Source: Oscillospiraceae bacterium | Lineage (GTDB): Bacteria > Bacillota > Clostridia > Oscillospirales > Acutalibacteraceae | Direction of reading: 5' to 3' | Assembly: GCA_003486665.1 (NCBI GenBank) | Contig: DNGF01000187.1 | Span: 14,427-21,086, forward strand | Length of the DNA stretch: 6,660 bases | Shown: positions 1 to 6,504 of the stretch, piece by piece | Position numbering within the stretch: the first letter of the stretch is position 1 | Layout of the letters: each line of letters starts with the position of its first letter | Program-made: the position numbers and the translations under genes | The notes under the pieces: model-generated | What the model was told of the DNA's origin: nothing | The model's database searches: none | The model's input: only the letters and a program-made list of their open reading frames with translations

Positions 1-1177
1 GGGAAAAACAGCCGTTGCCGCCGCGTTGATCTACACCGTTGTCAAGAATGGCTATCAGTGTGCGTTTATGGCACCGACCGAAATTCTTGCACAGCAGCAT
101 TTCAGAACCTGCCAAAATTTCTTTAAAAATACGGATATTCATGCCGAATTGCTTACAGGATCCGTCACGGCAGCAAACAAAAGAGCGATAAAGCAGCGTT
201 TGAAAGACGGTGAAACTCAGCTTATCATAGGAACTCATGCCCTCATTCAGGACGATGTGGAATTTGACTCTCTCGGACTTGTTATAACCGATGAGCAGCA
301 TCGCTTCGGCGTAAAGCACAGAGCGGCATTGAGCAAGAAAGGAACCAATCCCCACACCCTTGTCATGTCTGCTACTCCGATTCCGAGGACGCTTGCCCTC
401 ATGCTGTACGGGGATTTGGACGTATCCGTGCTTGACGAGCTTCCACCCGGCAGACAGCCGATTGAAACATATTATGTCACCGGCAAGCTCCGGGCAAGAG
501 CGTTTACTTATGTTAAAAAGCACCTTGACGAGGGCAGACAGGGATATGTCGTATGTCCGCTTGTTGAGGAAGGCGATGAAGATATTGCCGCTGCCGAAAG
601 CTATGCCGAAAATCTTTCAAAAGGATTCTTTAACGGCTATAAGGTCGGGCTTCTTCACGGCAAAATGAAGCCGAAGCAAAAGGACGAGGTCATGTCGCGC
701 TTTGTTTCGGGCGAGATACAGCTGCTGATCGCCACAACGGTTATCGAGGTCGGTGTGGATGTACCGAATGCCGTTATAATGGTAATCGAAAATGCCGAAC
801 GGTTCGGACTTTCCCAGCTTCACCAGCTCAGAGGACGTATCGGCAGAGGGCAGTATAAATCGACCTGTATTCTTATTTCCGATGCCAAAACCGACGGAGC
901 AAAGAAGCGTATGGAAATTATGACAAAAACTACAGACGGATTCAAAATTGCCGATGAGGATCTCAAGATGCGCGGACCCGGCGACTTCTTCGGCGCACGT
1001 CAGCACGGCTTGCCAAACATGAAAATGGCATCGCTTACCGATTCTGAATTGCTTACGGAGGCTCACCGCTTTGCAAGCGCTCTGCTTGCCGACGATCCCG
1101 AACTTAAAAAGGAAGAAAACAAAAATCTGAACAAAGCAATTTACTCGCTCTTTCATTCGGATTATATAATGAACTGA
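1..1177 (+). CDS. recG: ATP-dependent DNA helicase RecG, C-terminal part (5' end cut by window)
   Basis: RecG is a superfamily 2 DNA translocase that regresses stalled replication forks and processes branched recombination intermediates. The reading frame is open from the first base, so the gene begins outside the window; 391 codons are present against roughly 680 usual for the family, and the N-terminal wedge domain is missing. Numbering from the first full codon at position 2, the sequence opens inside the Walker A motif (GKT, 1-3). It continues with APTEILAQQH (motif Ia), DEQHRFG (97-103, the DExH box), SATPIPRT (123-130, motif III), LHGKMKP (218-224), ATTVIEVGVDVPNA (244-257) and LHQLRGRIGRG (273-283, motif VI). 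The RGPGDFFGARQHG stretch near 324-336 is typical of RecG and separates it from PriA or UvrB. It ends with TGA at 1175-1177 and converges on the minus-strand operon. An internal TTG at 26 is not the start, because conserved motif I lies before it. Confidence 0.97.
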   Translation, partial: GKTAVAAALIYTVVKNGYQCAFMAPTEILAQQHFRTCQNFFKNTDIHAELLTGSVTAANKRAIKQRLKDGETQLIIGTHALIQDDVEFDSLGLVITDEQHRFGVKHRAALSKKGTNPHTLVMSATPIPRTLALMLYGDLDVSVLDELPPGRQPIETYYVTGKLRARAFTYVKKHLDEGRQGYVVCPLVEEGDEDIAAAESYAENLSKGFFNGYKVGLLHGKMKPKQKDEVMSRFVSGEIQLLIATTVIEVGVDVPNAVIMVIENAERFGLSQLHQLRGRIGRGQYKSTCILISDAKTDGAKKRMEIMTKTTDGFKIADEDLKMRGPGDFFGARQHGLPNMKMASLTDSELLTEAHRFASALLADDPELKKEENKNLNKAIYSLFHSDYIMN

Positions 1178-1240
1178 GTTCTGCATTTAAGGCTATAAAT
1201 TATAAAAACATAATGTTATATTATGACATAAACAGATCAA

Positions 1241-1270
1241 AAGCGGCTGTGTCAACCGACATAGCCGCTT
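1241..1270. terminator. Bidirectional hairpin terminator between recG and the convergent lipoprotein gene
   Basis: The arms 1241-1253 (AAGCGGCTGTGTC) and 1258-1270 (GACATAGCCGCTT) pair over 13 bp with one G-T wobble around an AACC loop. Read on the plus strand the stem is followed by TTTACTTATT; read on the minus strand it is followed by TTTTGATCTGTTT. The U-runs are modest in both directions. Lying between two converging genes, it probably ends both transcripts. Its right arm touches the last base of the lipoprotein stop codon (1272-1270). Confidence 0.8.
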
Positions 1271-1764
1271 TACTTATTAAAAATAAACTTTATATTTTCT
1301 GCTTCGATTTCCCGAAGAGTTCCGTCTTTTTTATCCGACCTCGCCGTGCATGAAAGCTCCGGCATGCGATACTGCAAAACGTACTCTTCGCCGCTTGCCC
1401 TTGCCTTTTCCGGGACGGTATAGCACACCGTTTTCAGAACCGAATACAGTCTGACAAACGGGCAAAAGCTCTGCGCCTGCTGAGTTGTGTAGCCAAGCTT
1501 CATTCCGTCATACGCAAGCTGACAGCCGCTGTCATCGACCGTAAATACTACGCCGCTGAACGGTGCAAGCATTTCAACCGTCATCACTCCCATATCCGAA
1601 TAACCGAGCTTTGCCGAATACTCCTGCGAGTTATAGCTCGCGCTGACGGTACAATTCGGCTTTGCCGGGGTAACGCTTTCCTTTTTTACTTTTTTACCGC
1701 ATGACGGCAGAAACATCATAATTCCGATCAGCAGTATAACAAGACTCTTTTTCAAATCAAACAC
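1270..1764 (-). CDS. Small secreted lipoprotein of unknown function
   Basis: The gene encodes a 164-residue protein with a type II signal peptide: a basic start (FDLKK), a hydrophobic core at about 8-19, then a lipobox LPSC with the lipidated cysteine at residue 22. The mature part of about 143 residues follows a Lys-rich linker, is rich in alternating beta-type segments, and has no transmembrane helix. It should be anchored to the outer face of the cytoplasmic membrane. Five further cysteines (38, 81, 101, 114, 139) lie in the mature part, which is unusual for an exported protein. The start is GTG at 1764-1762, only 3 nt after the nnr stop, and no Shine-Dalgarno sequence sits at normal distance (the nearest GGAGG is 23 nt upstream), so translation is probably coupled to nnr. 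A TTG four codons in is an alternative start. The beta-rich layout loosely recalls the LolA-like lipoproteins YdcC/GerS, found near similar genes in other Firmicutes, but it is much shorter; that link is inference and the function is unknown. Confidence 0.85.
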   Translation of the reverse strand: MFDLKKSLVILLIGIMMFLPSCGKKVKKESVTPAKPNCTVSASYNSQEYSAKLGYSDMGVMTVEMLAPFSGVVFTVDDSGCQLAYDGMKLGYTTQQAQSFCPFVRLYSVLKTVCYTVPEKARASGEEYVLQYRMPELSCTARSDKKDGTLREIEAENIKFIFNK

Positions 1765-1767
1765 CGA

Positions 1768-3312
1768 TTACTCAAAATTTGAAAGGACCTCCGCTATTTC
1801 GCCGATCATCTTTGTCGGAGTAACTCCGTGCATGGAATATTTTTTTTGCACGTTATCTCCGCAAAGTCCCTGCACATACACGCCAGCAATCGTTGCCGAC
1901 TGCAAGCTCATAGCCTGACAAACAAAAGAGGAAATAATACCTGCCAAAACATCACCCGAACCGCCGGTTGCCATGCCTGCATTGCCGGTACGGTTTATGT
2001 AAACACTGCCCGAAGGACCGGCAACAACGGTGTTTGAACCCTTTAGTACAAGGATGCACCCATATTGAACCGCAAAATCTCTTGCGACCTTAACTCTGTT
2101 GTTCTGAATTTCTTCAACGCTCAGACCCGTCAAACGAGCCATTTCGCCCGGATGCGGAGTCAAAATCAGCGGAGCGGAGGTTTCTTTCAATATATTTATA
2201 TTAAACGAAACGGCATTTATTCCGTCCGCGTCAAGAATGATCGGTTTTTTTACATTTGCAAGAATTCCGCTGACGATCTTCAGCGTATCCTCGGGCAGTC
2301 CGATACCGCAGCCGAGAAGAACCGCCGTTGATTTCTCGGCAAGCTCAATAATATGCTTCAAATTATCCGCTCTGAGAAAGCCCTCCTTGGTTGAGGGCAT
2401 CGGATTCATAAGAGGCTCTGTAAGCTTCGCCGCGATTGCAGGATATGCAGCGTCGGGGAACACACAGTCAACAATTCCTACACCGCTTTCGACCGCAGCG
2501 CTTGCCGCCATAACAGCCGCTCCCTGCATATTACGGCTTCCGCAAACACTCAGAAGCCGTCCGAAGTCGCCTTTATTGGCAACGGGATCGCGCGGTTTAA
2601 AGAAGCGCTTTATTTCATTATGCTCAGCAGAAACGATCACATCGGATCCGACTGCCTCGTAGCATTTCTCATCAATTCCAATGTCAATAAGAGAAACAAT
2701 TCCGCACTGATCAGATGCAGGCTTGAGAATATGAACCGGCTTATAGCAGGTTATCGCAAGGGTGTAGTCAGCCTTGAAAAAATCGGATTCGATTTTTCCG
2801 CTGTTTCCCTCCAGTCCGCTCGGAATATCAATTGCAAATTTTTTGGCTCTCGACTTGGAAATAGCGGAGAAAAACTTTGAGGTCGTTTCATCCAGCTTAC
2901 CGTGGAAGCCGATACCGAAAACGCAGTCCACGACCGCCGCCGCGCTCATGCACGCCGAAACGCAGGCGTCATAATTCTGCGTGAGATCGGACACCAGCAC
3001 TGGCTTATCCTCAAGATATGCGTACATTATTTTCGACTCATACGCTGTGGGATATCCGTTTGTCAGAACAAGGCGGATACCGTAGCCCTTATCGCAGAGA
3101 TTTTTTGCTATAACAAATCCGTCACCGCCGTTTTTGCCCGAACCGCAAAGCACGGCAACCGTTTTTGTTGCGGAATTCAGACCGACAATCGTTGAATGGA
3201 TTTTTTCCGCGCAGGCATTGCCGGCATTTTCCATCATTTCAACATACGAAAGTCCGTTGACATCCGCATTTTCTTCGATCACGCGCATCTGTTCGCAGGT
3301 GTAAATGAGCAT
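1768..3312 (-). CDS. nnr: Bifunctional NAD(P)H-hydrate repair enzyme Nnr (epimerase plus ADP-dependent dehydratase)
   Basis: This cytoplasmic metabolite-repair enzyme handles the hydrated, inactive forms NADHX and NADPHX. The N-terminal domain (about 1-215, YjeF_N/NnrE) interconverts the R and S epimers, and the C-terminal ribokinase-fold domain (about 235-510, NnrD) dehydrates the S form using ADP. In the first domain I see CGSGKNGGDGF (56-66), VVDCVFG (127-133) and DIPSGL (162-167). In the second I see KGDFGRLLSVCGS (247-259), DADGIN (361-366), LTPHPGEMARL (384-394), KGSNTVV (424-430) and GNAGMATGGSGDVLAG (443-458), with the probable catalytic Asp at 454. At 514 residues it is full length for the fused form. 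The ATG at 3312-3310 has AGGAG 7 nt upstream. It lies 38 nt after the tviC-like gene and 3 nt before the lipoprotein gene. In many Firmicutes nnr sits beside acpS and alr; neither is seen here. Confidence 0.96.
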   Translation of the reverse strand: MLIYTCEQMRVIEENADVNGLSYVEMMENAGNACAEKIHSTIVGLNSATKTVAVLCGSGKNGGDGFVIAKNLCDKGYGIRLVLTNGYPTAYESKIMYAYLEDKPVLVSDLTQNYDACVSACMSAAAVVDCVFGIGFHGKLDETTSKFFSAISKSRAKKFAIDIPSGLEGNSGKIESDFFKADYTLAITCYKPVHILKPASDQCGIVSLIDIGIDEKCYEAVGSDVIVSAEHNEIKRFFKPRDPVANKGDFGRLLSVCGSRNMQGAAVMAASAAVESGVGIVDCVFPDAAYPAIAAKLTEPLMNPMPSTKEGFLRADNLKHIIELAEKSTAVLLGCGIGLPEDTLKIVSGILANVKKPIILDADGINAVSFNINILKETSAPLILTPHPGEMARLTGLSVEEIQNNRVKVARDFAVQYGCILVLKGSNTVVAGPSGSVYINRTGNAGMATGGSGDVLAGIISSFVCQAMSLQSATIAGVYVQGLCGDNVQKKYSMHGVTPTKMIGEIAEVLSNFE

Positions 3313-3350
3313 ATTAAATCTCCTATCGGTTTATTTCTTATAATTAACGG

Positions 3351-4325
3351 TTACAGATTCTCAACATACCAGTCGATAGCCTCTTTTAAACCGGATTCAA
3401 AGTCGTAATCCGGTTCATAGCCGAGCATTTCGCGAGCCTTAGATATATCGGCATTGGAATGCTTGATATCCCCTGCCCTGTCAGGTCCGAAATTCGGCTC
3501 AATATCCTTTCCGAGTGCCTTTGTCAGCGAATGATAAATATCAATCAGATATTCACGTCCGCCGTAGGCAATGTTAAACGCGTTGCCTGCCGCCTCATGG
3601 GGTGCCAGACACGCCTTGAGGTTCGCCTCGATAACATTCTCGATATAAGTAAAATCTCTTGACTGCTTTCCGTCACCGTTTATCGTCGGCGTTTCATCAT
3701 TCATGAGCATTTTGATAAACTTCGGAATGACCGCCGCATATGCCCCATCGGGGTCCTGACGTCTGCCGAAAACATTGAAGTATCTCAGCCCGTAGGTATC
3801 AAGTCCGTAAAGCCTTGTATAAAGCTTCGCAAACTCCTCGTCAACGCGCTTGGTCAGCGCATACGGAGAAAGAAGATTGCCCTCCTGCCCCTCCTTTTTC
3901 GGAAGCACGGGGTGATCGCCGTAAACGGATGAGCTTGAAGCATAGACAAACTTCTTAACGCCCTGCTGTCTTGCCGCTTCCATCATATTCAGCGTTCCCA
4001 TGATGTTGTTTTTTTCATAAAAAAGCGGCATTTCGATGCTTCGCGGCACGCTTCCCCATGCCGCCTGGTTGAGAACATAATCAACGCCCTCGCAAGCCGC
4101 CATGCAGGTGTCAAGCTCCTTGATATCGCCCTTTATAAATGTATAATTCGGATCATTCGAAAAAATATCAACGTTTTTCTGCTTTCCTGTAGAGAGATCG
4201 TCAAGGCACCTGACCTTGTATCCCATTTTCAGTATCGCCTCGCAAAGATTGGAGCCGATAAAGCCCGCTCCGCCGGTTACAAGGAACACCGAATTCTCAG
4301 GAAATTTTAAGTTTGTATAACCCAT
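3351..4325 (-). CDS. tviC: UDP-N-acetylglucosamine C4-epimerase, TviC/WbpP type (extended SDR)
   Basis: This is an NAD-dependent sugar-nucleotide 4-epimerase of the extended short-chain dehydrogenase family, 324 residues long, slightly shorter than WbpP/TviC (about 340). The dinucleotide-binding motif GGAGFIG is at 18-24, followed by LDDLSTG (41-47), GDI (66-68) and NQAAWGSVPRS (86-96). The catalytic set is SSSVYG (131-136) with Y155 and K159 in SPYALTK. LRYFNVFGRRQ (180-190), INGDGKQSRDF (215-225) and GDIKHSNADI (285-294) match TviC/WbpP closely from memory, better than GalE. That family interconverts UDP-GlcNAc/UDP-GalNAc or the corresponding uronic acids. By remembered alignment, S290 falls at the position of WbpP Ser306, part of the pocket that accepts N-acetylated sugars. 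The ATG at 4325-4323 has AAGGA 8 nt upstream. The adjacent TviB-like dehydrogenase supports a role in making UDP-GalNAcA. The exact substrate is inferred. Confidence 0.88.
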   Translation of the reverse strand: MGYTNLKFPENSVFLVTGGAGFIGSNLCEAILKMGYKVRCLDDLSTGKQKNVDIFSNDPNYTFIKGDIKELDTCMAACEGVDYVLNQAAWGSVPRSIEMPLFYEKNNIMGTLNMMEAARQQGVKKFVYASSSSVYGDHPVLPKKEGQEGNLLSPYALTKRVDEEFAKLYTRLYGLDTYGLRYFNVFGRRQDPDGAYAAVIPKFIKMLMNDETPTINGDGKQSRDFTYIENVIEANLKACLAPHEAAGNAFNIAYGGREYLIDIYHSLTKALGKDIEPNFGPDRAGDIKHSNADISKAREMLGYEPDYDFESGLKEAIDWYVENL

Positions 4326-4393
4326 ATAATCATTCCTTATCTTCCCTTAAGGCAACAGCACACAGATAAGCCGCGCAACACTGCCCTAATATT

Positions 4394-5710
4394 TTAAAGT
4401 CGCCAATAGATGAAGTCTGCCTTTTCAAATTCATTTTTATCAAAAATTCCTTTTACATCGAACAATATTCTCTTCTTGTCTGCGGTTGAATACATCTTCA
4501 TAATATCCTCAACGCAATATTTTTTGAAATCGTCATGATCAACGGCAACAATTACCGCGTCAAAGCCTTCAAGCTCATTTCTGTCAAGCATATCAATTCC
4601 GTATTCTCTCTTTGCCTCTGCTTTATCGGCAACGGGATCATAAACCGAAGGTCTTATCTCATAAGTCTTAAGCTCGTTAAGAATGTCCACAACCTTTGTA
4701 TTTCTTGTATCGGGACAGTTGCCCTTAAAGGTTAGTCCGAGGACAAGAACCTTTGCGTCCTTAACCTTGACATCGGCATGAATCATTCTTTTCACAAGCT
4801 CCTGTGCAACATATGCGCCCATGCCGTCGTTTATACGTCTGCCTGCAAGAATAATTCTCGAATGGTAGCCGAGCTGATCGGCTTTATATGTCAGATAGTA
4901 GGGGTCAACACCGATACAATGTCCGCCGACAAGACCGGGTTCAAAGCTCAGGAAGTTCCATTTAGTGCCTGCCGCCTTGAGAACCGCTTTTGTGTCAATT
5001 CCCATCTTGCTGAATATCATGGAAAGCTCATTGACAAAAGCAATGTTTATATCGCGCTGACTGTTTTCGATAACCTTCGCCGCCTCGGCAATTTTGATAC
5101 TTTCCGCTCGGTAAACTCCTGCCTTGATAACCAGTCCGTAAACATTAGCGACCGTATCAAGAGTTTCCCGATCCATACCGCTGACGATTTTAACTATATT
5201 TTCAAGTCTGTGATTTTTATCACCGGGATTAATTCTTTCGGGAGAGTATCCGACCTTGAAATCAACTCCGCATTTAAGACCGGATTCCTTTTCGAGAATC
5301 GGAACGCAGATGTCCTCTGTAACTCCCGGATAAACCGTGGACTCATAGACAACAACCGAACCCTTGGTGAGGTTACGTCCGAGAACCTCGCTTGCGCCGA
5401 TAACCGGGCTGAGATCCGGAGTCTTGTCCGAGCGCACGGGAGTCGGCACGGCAACAATATGAAATTTCGCTTCTCTCAGACGCGTTTCGTCAGAGGTGAA
5501 ATCAACACTGCATCCGCTTATCTCCTCGTCGCCGACCTCCTTTGTCGGATCTTTTCCGTTAATATAGGTTTCAATCTTTTTTGCATTAATATCAAAACCG
5601 ATGACGTTAACCTTCTTTGAAAAAGCAACCGCAATCGGGAGTCCGACATAGCCAAGACCCACCAATGACAGCTTATCCTTTCCGGCAACTATTCTATCAA
5701 ATAAATCCAT
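4394..5710 (-). CDS. tviB: UDP-N-acetylglucosamine 6-dehydrogenase, TviB/WbpO type
   Basis: This NAD-dependent nucleotide-sugar dehydrogenase oxidises C6 of a UDP-hexosamine to the carboxylate in two steps. At 438 residues it is full length for the UDP-glucose/GDP-mannose dehydrogenase family. It carries the N-terminal Rossmann motif GLGYVGLP (18-25), VAVPTPV (86-92), YESTVYPG (122-129), GYSPERINPGD (154-164), the central AEAAKVIEN helix (209-217), the active-site block GLVGGHCIGVDPYYL (259-273) with catalytic Cys265, and the C-terminal domain motif GLTFKGNCPDTRNTK (325-339). SPERINPGD and the PGLVGGHCIGVDPYYLT block match TviB/WbpO (UDP-GlcNAc or UDP-GalNAc dehydrogenases) better than UDP-glucose dehydrogenases. 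The ATG at 5710-5708 has GGAGG 7 nt upstream. It is the first gene of the minus-strand run, 68 nt ahead of the TviC-like epimerase. The pair matches the Vi-antigen and WbpO-WbpP pathways to UDP-GalNAcA. WecC-type UDP-ManNAc dehydrogenase is the main alternative. Confidence 0.92.
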   Translation of the reverse strand: MDLFDRIVAGKDKLSLVGLGYVGLPIAVAFSKKVNVIGFDINAKKIETYINGKDPTKEVGDEEISGCSVDFTSDETRLREAKFHIVAVPTPVRSDKTPDLSPVIGASEVLGRNLTKGSVVVYESTVYPGVTEDICVPILEKESGLKCGVDFKVGYSPERINPGDKNHRLENIVKIVSGMDRETLDTVANVYGLVIKAGVYRAESIKIAEAAKVIENSQRDINIAFVNELSMIFSKMGIDTKAVLKAAGTKWNFLSFEPGLVGGHCIGVDPYYLTYKADQLGYHSRIILAGRRINDGMGAYVAQELVKRMIHADVKVKDAKVLVLGLTFKGNCPDTRNTKVVDILNELKTYEIRPSVYDPVADKAEAKREYGIDMLDRNELEGFDAVIVAVDHDDFKKYCVEDIMKMYSTADKKRILFDVKGIFDKNEFEKADFIYWRL

Positions 5711-5794
5711 TTACAGCCCTCCGATAAATCGAACTCAGCCGATTGTTTTTGCTACGCAATTCGCACGCCTCAATAATTGTGCAGTATTTATTTA

Positions 5795-5823
5795 ATTATA
5801 TCATTTTCATCAGCTTTGTGCAA
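5795..5823 (-). promoter_or_regulatory. Predicted housekeeping sigma promoter for the tviB operon
   Basis: On the minus strand, TATAAT (5800-5795, perfect -10) is preceded by TGA, giving an extended -10, and by TTGCAC at 5823-5818 as a weak -35 with a 17-nt spacer. Transcription would begin near 5788, leaving a leader of about 78 nt before the tviB ATG. No other equally good match was seen in the gap. Confidence 0.65.
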
Positions 5824-5863
5824 TAATAAAACGCAGTTTTTGTAACTATAAGCATTGTTTTCG

Positions 5864-5892
5864 TTGCATAATTGCGTTTTTTGTGTTATTAT
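5864..5892 (+). promoter_or_regulatory. Predicted promoter for the DivIVA-like gene
   Basis: TTGCAT (5864-5869) and TATTAT (5887-5892) are separated by 17 nt, and TGT directly before the -10 makes an extended -10. The start of transcription would lie near 5899, about 24 nt ahead of the ATG at 5923. The layout mirrors the divergent tviB promoter (TTGCAC, 17 nt, TATAAT). Confidence 0.6.
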
Positions 5893-5910
5893 AGATTACA
5901 GAAAACAAGC

Positions 5911-5915
5911 GGAGG
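5911..5915 (+). promoter_or_regulatory. Ribosome binding site that fixes the start of the DivIVA-like gene
   Basis: GGAGG lies 7 nt before the ATG at 5923. The frame stays open upstream to a TTG at 5872, but that codon lies inside the promoter region and has no ribosome binding site, so the shorter protein is preferred. Confidence 0.85.
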
Positions 5916-5922
5916 CGCGAAA

Positions 5923-6444
5923 ATGAGCAACAGAATTCCAATTAAGACAAGAGCGGTCGGCGGATTTGACAAAAAGCAGGTAGATGATTATCTGGATTCC
6001 CTCGCCGCCGAATATGACAATGCTGTTTCAAAAGAAGATATTTCAAAGCTTCGCGATGAAATTGCCGAGCTGAAAAGAGTATCACGAGAAAAGGACAAAA
6101 AAATCTCCGAGCTTAAAGAAAAGCTTACCGAACTCGATAAGAGCAACGACAAGCCCGACTTTGATAACCTCAGCAATTCCGCAAAAAAATTCATTGACGC
6201 CCACAACGAGGTCATTCTCATTGCCGATAAAACGAGCAAGTACATAAACTCGACCGAGCGCAAGCTCCCCTCCGTGCTCAAAAATCTCTCAGCCGTTTCA
6301 AAAAGCGTTGACGGCCTCAACAGCGAGCTTTCGGAAATCACAAAACAGCTTGACTCAATTGAAATTGCTCCGCCGCTTGAGGTTGAAGCTCAGGCAAACG
6401 AATCGGATAAATTCAATATATTCGATCAGGATTTTGACAGTTAA
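5923..6444 (+). CDS. DivIVA-like coiled-coil protein
   Basis: The gene encodes a 173-residue, highly charged, cysteine-free protein with no signal peptide or membrane segment. The N-terminus resembles the DivIVA/GpsB membrane-binding domain: a short basic stretch (IPIKTRAV, 5-12), then GGFDKKQVDDYL (13-24), which fits the family pattern of Gly-Phe/Tyr-Asp followed by Val-Asp-x-Phe/Tyr-Leu. Residues about 36-74 form a strong predicted coiled coil rich in Lys and Glu. A Pro/Asp break (78-82) is followed by a second helical stretch at about 84-146 with heptad-like Leu/Ile/Val spacing. The tail (148-173) is acidic, ends FDQDFDS and is probably disordered. DivIVA proteins sense curved membrane at poles and septa and recruit division or wall-growth partners; a similar role here is inference. 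It is transcribed alone, divergently from tviB. It could instead be an unrelated coiled-coil protein with a chance N-terminal match. Confidence 0.75.
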   Translation: MSNRIPIKTRAVGGFDKKQVDDYLDSLAAEYDNAVSKEDISKLRDEIAELKRVSREKDKKISELKEKLTELDKSNDKPDFDNLSNSAKKFIDAHNEVILIADKTSKYINSTERKLPSVLKNLSAVSKSVDGLNSELSEITKQLDSIEIAPPLEVEAQANESDKFNIFDQDFDS

Positions 6445-6453
6445 ATAACAGAG

Positions 6454-6477
6454 CCGCCGTTACATCGGCGGTTTTTT
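6454..6477 (+). terminator. Intrinsic terminator of the DivIVA-like gene
   Basis: CCGCCG (6454-6459) pairs with CGGCGG (6466-6471) around the loop TTACAT, followed directly by six T at 6472-6477. The stem can lengthen through A-U and G-U pairs with the T-run. It begins 9 nt after the stop codon and is a textbook rho-independent terminator. Confidence 0.9.
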
Positions 6478-6504
6478 CGTTAATTTTGCGGTTTAATTCA
6501 AATC

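Noticed and set aside
26..1177. TTG at 26 as the start of the recG coding region
   Set aside because: The conserved Walker A residues GKT lie before it in the same frame, and the frame is open to the window edge; the gene is simply cut.
617..1186. Minus-strand open frame of 189 codons opposite recG
   Set aside because: It lies wholly within the conserved helicase motifs on the other strand, and its product has no recognisable features.
1178..1240. AT-rich inverted repeat CATAAT/ATTATG (1209-1225) after recG
   Set aside because: Six base pairs in very AT-rich sequence are expected by chance; the 13-bp hairpin just downstream is the likely terminator.
4326..4393. Separate promoter or attenuator between tviB and tviC
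   Set aside because: Only short weak pairings (such as CCTTAAGG) are seen, with no T-run after a stable stem and no good promoter pair.
4778..5620. Long plus-strand open frame of 280 codons inside tviB
   Set aside because: It is antisense to a dehydrogenase with every family motif intact, and its product shows no recognisable domain. It is a shadow of the real gene.
5872..5922. Seventeen-residue N-terminal extension of the DivIVA-like protein from TTG at 5872
   Set aside because: It overlaps the predicted promoter, has no ribosome binding site, and the GGAGG-ATG at 5911-5925 is far better.
5988..6341. Minus-strand serine-rich open frame of 117 codons
   Set aside because: Its Ser/Leu-rich composition is the antisense image of the Lys/Glu-rich coiled coil of the DivIVA-like gene.
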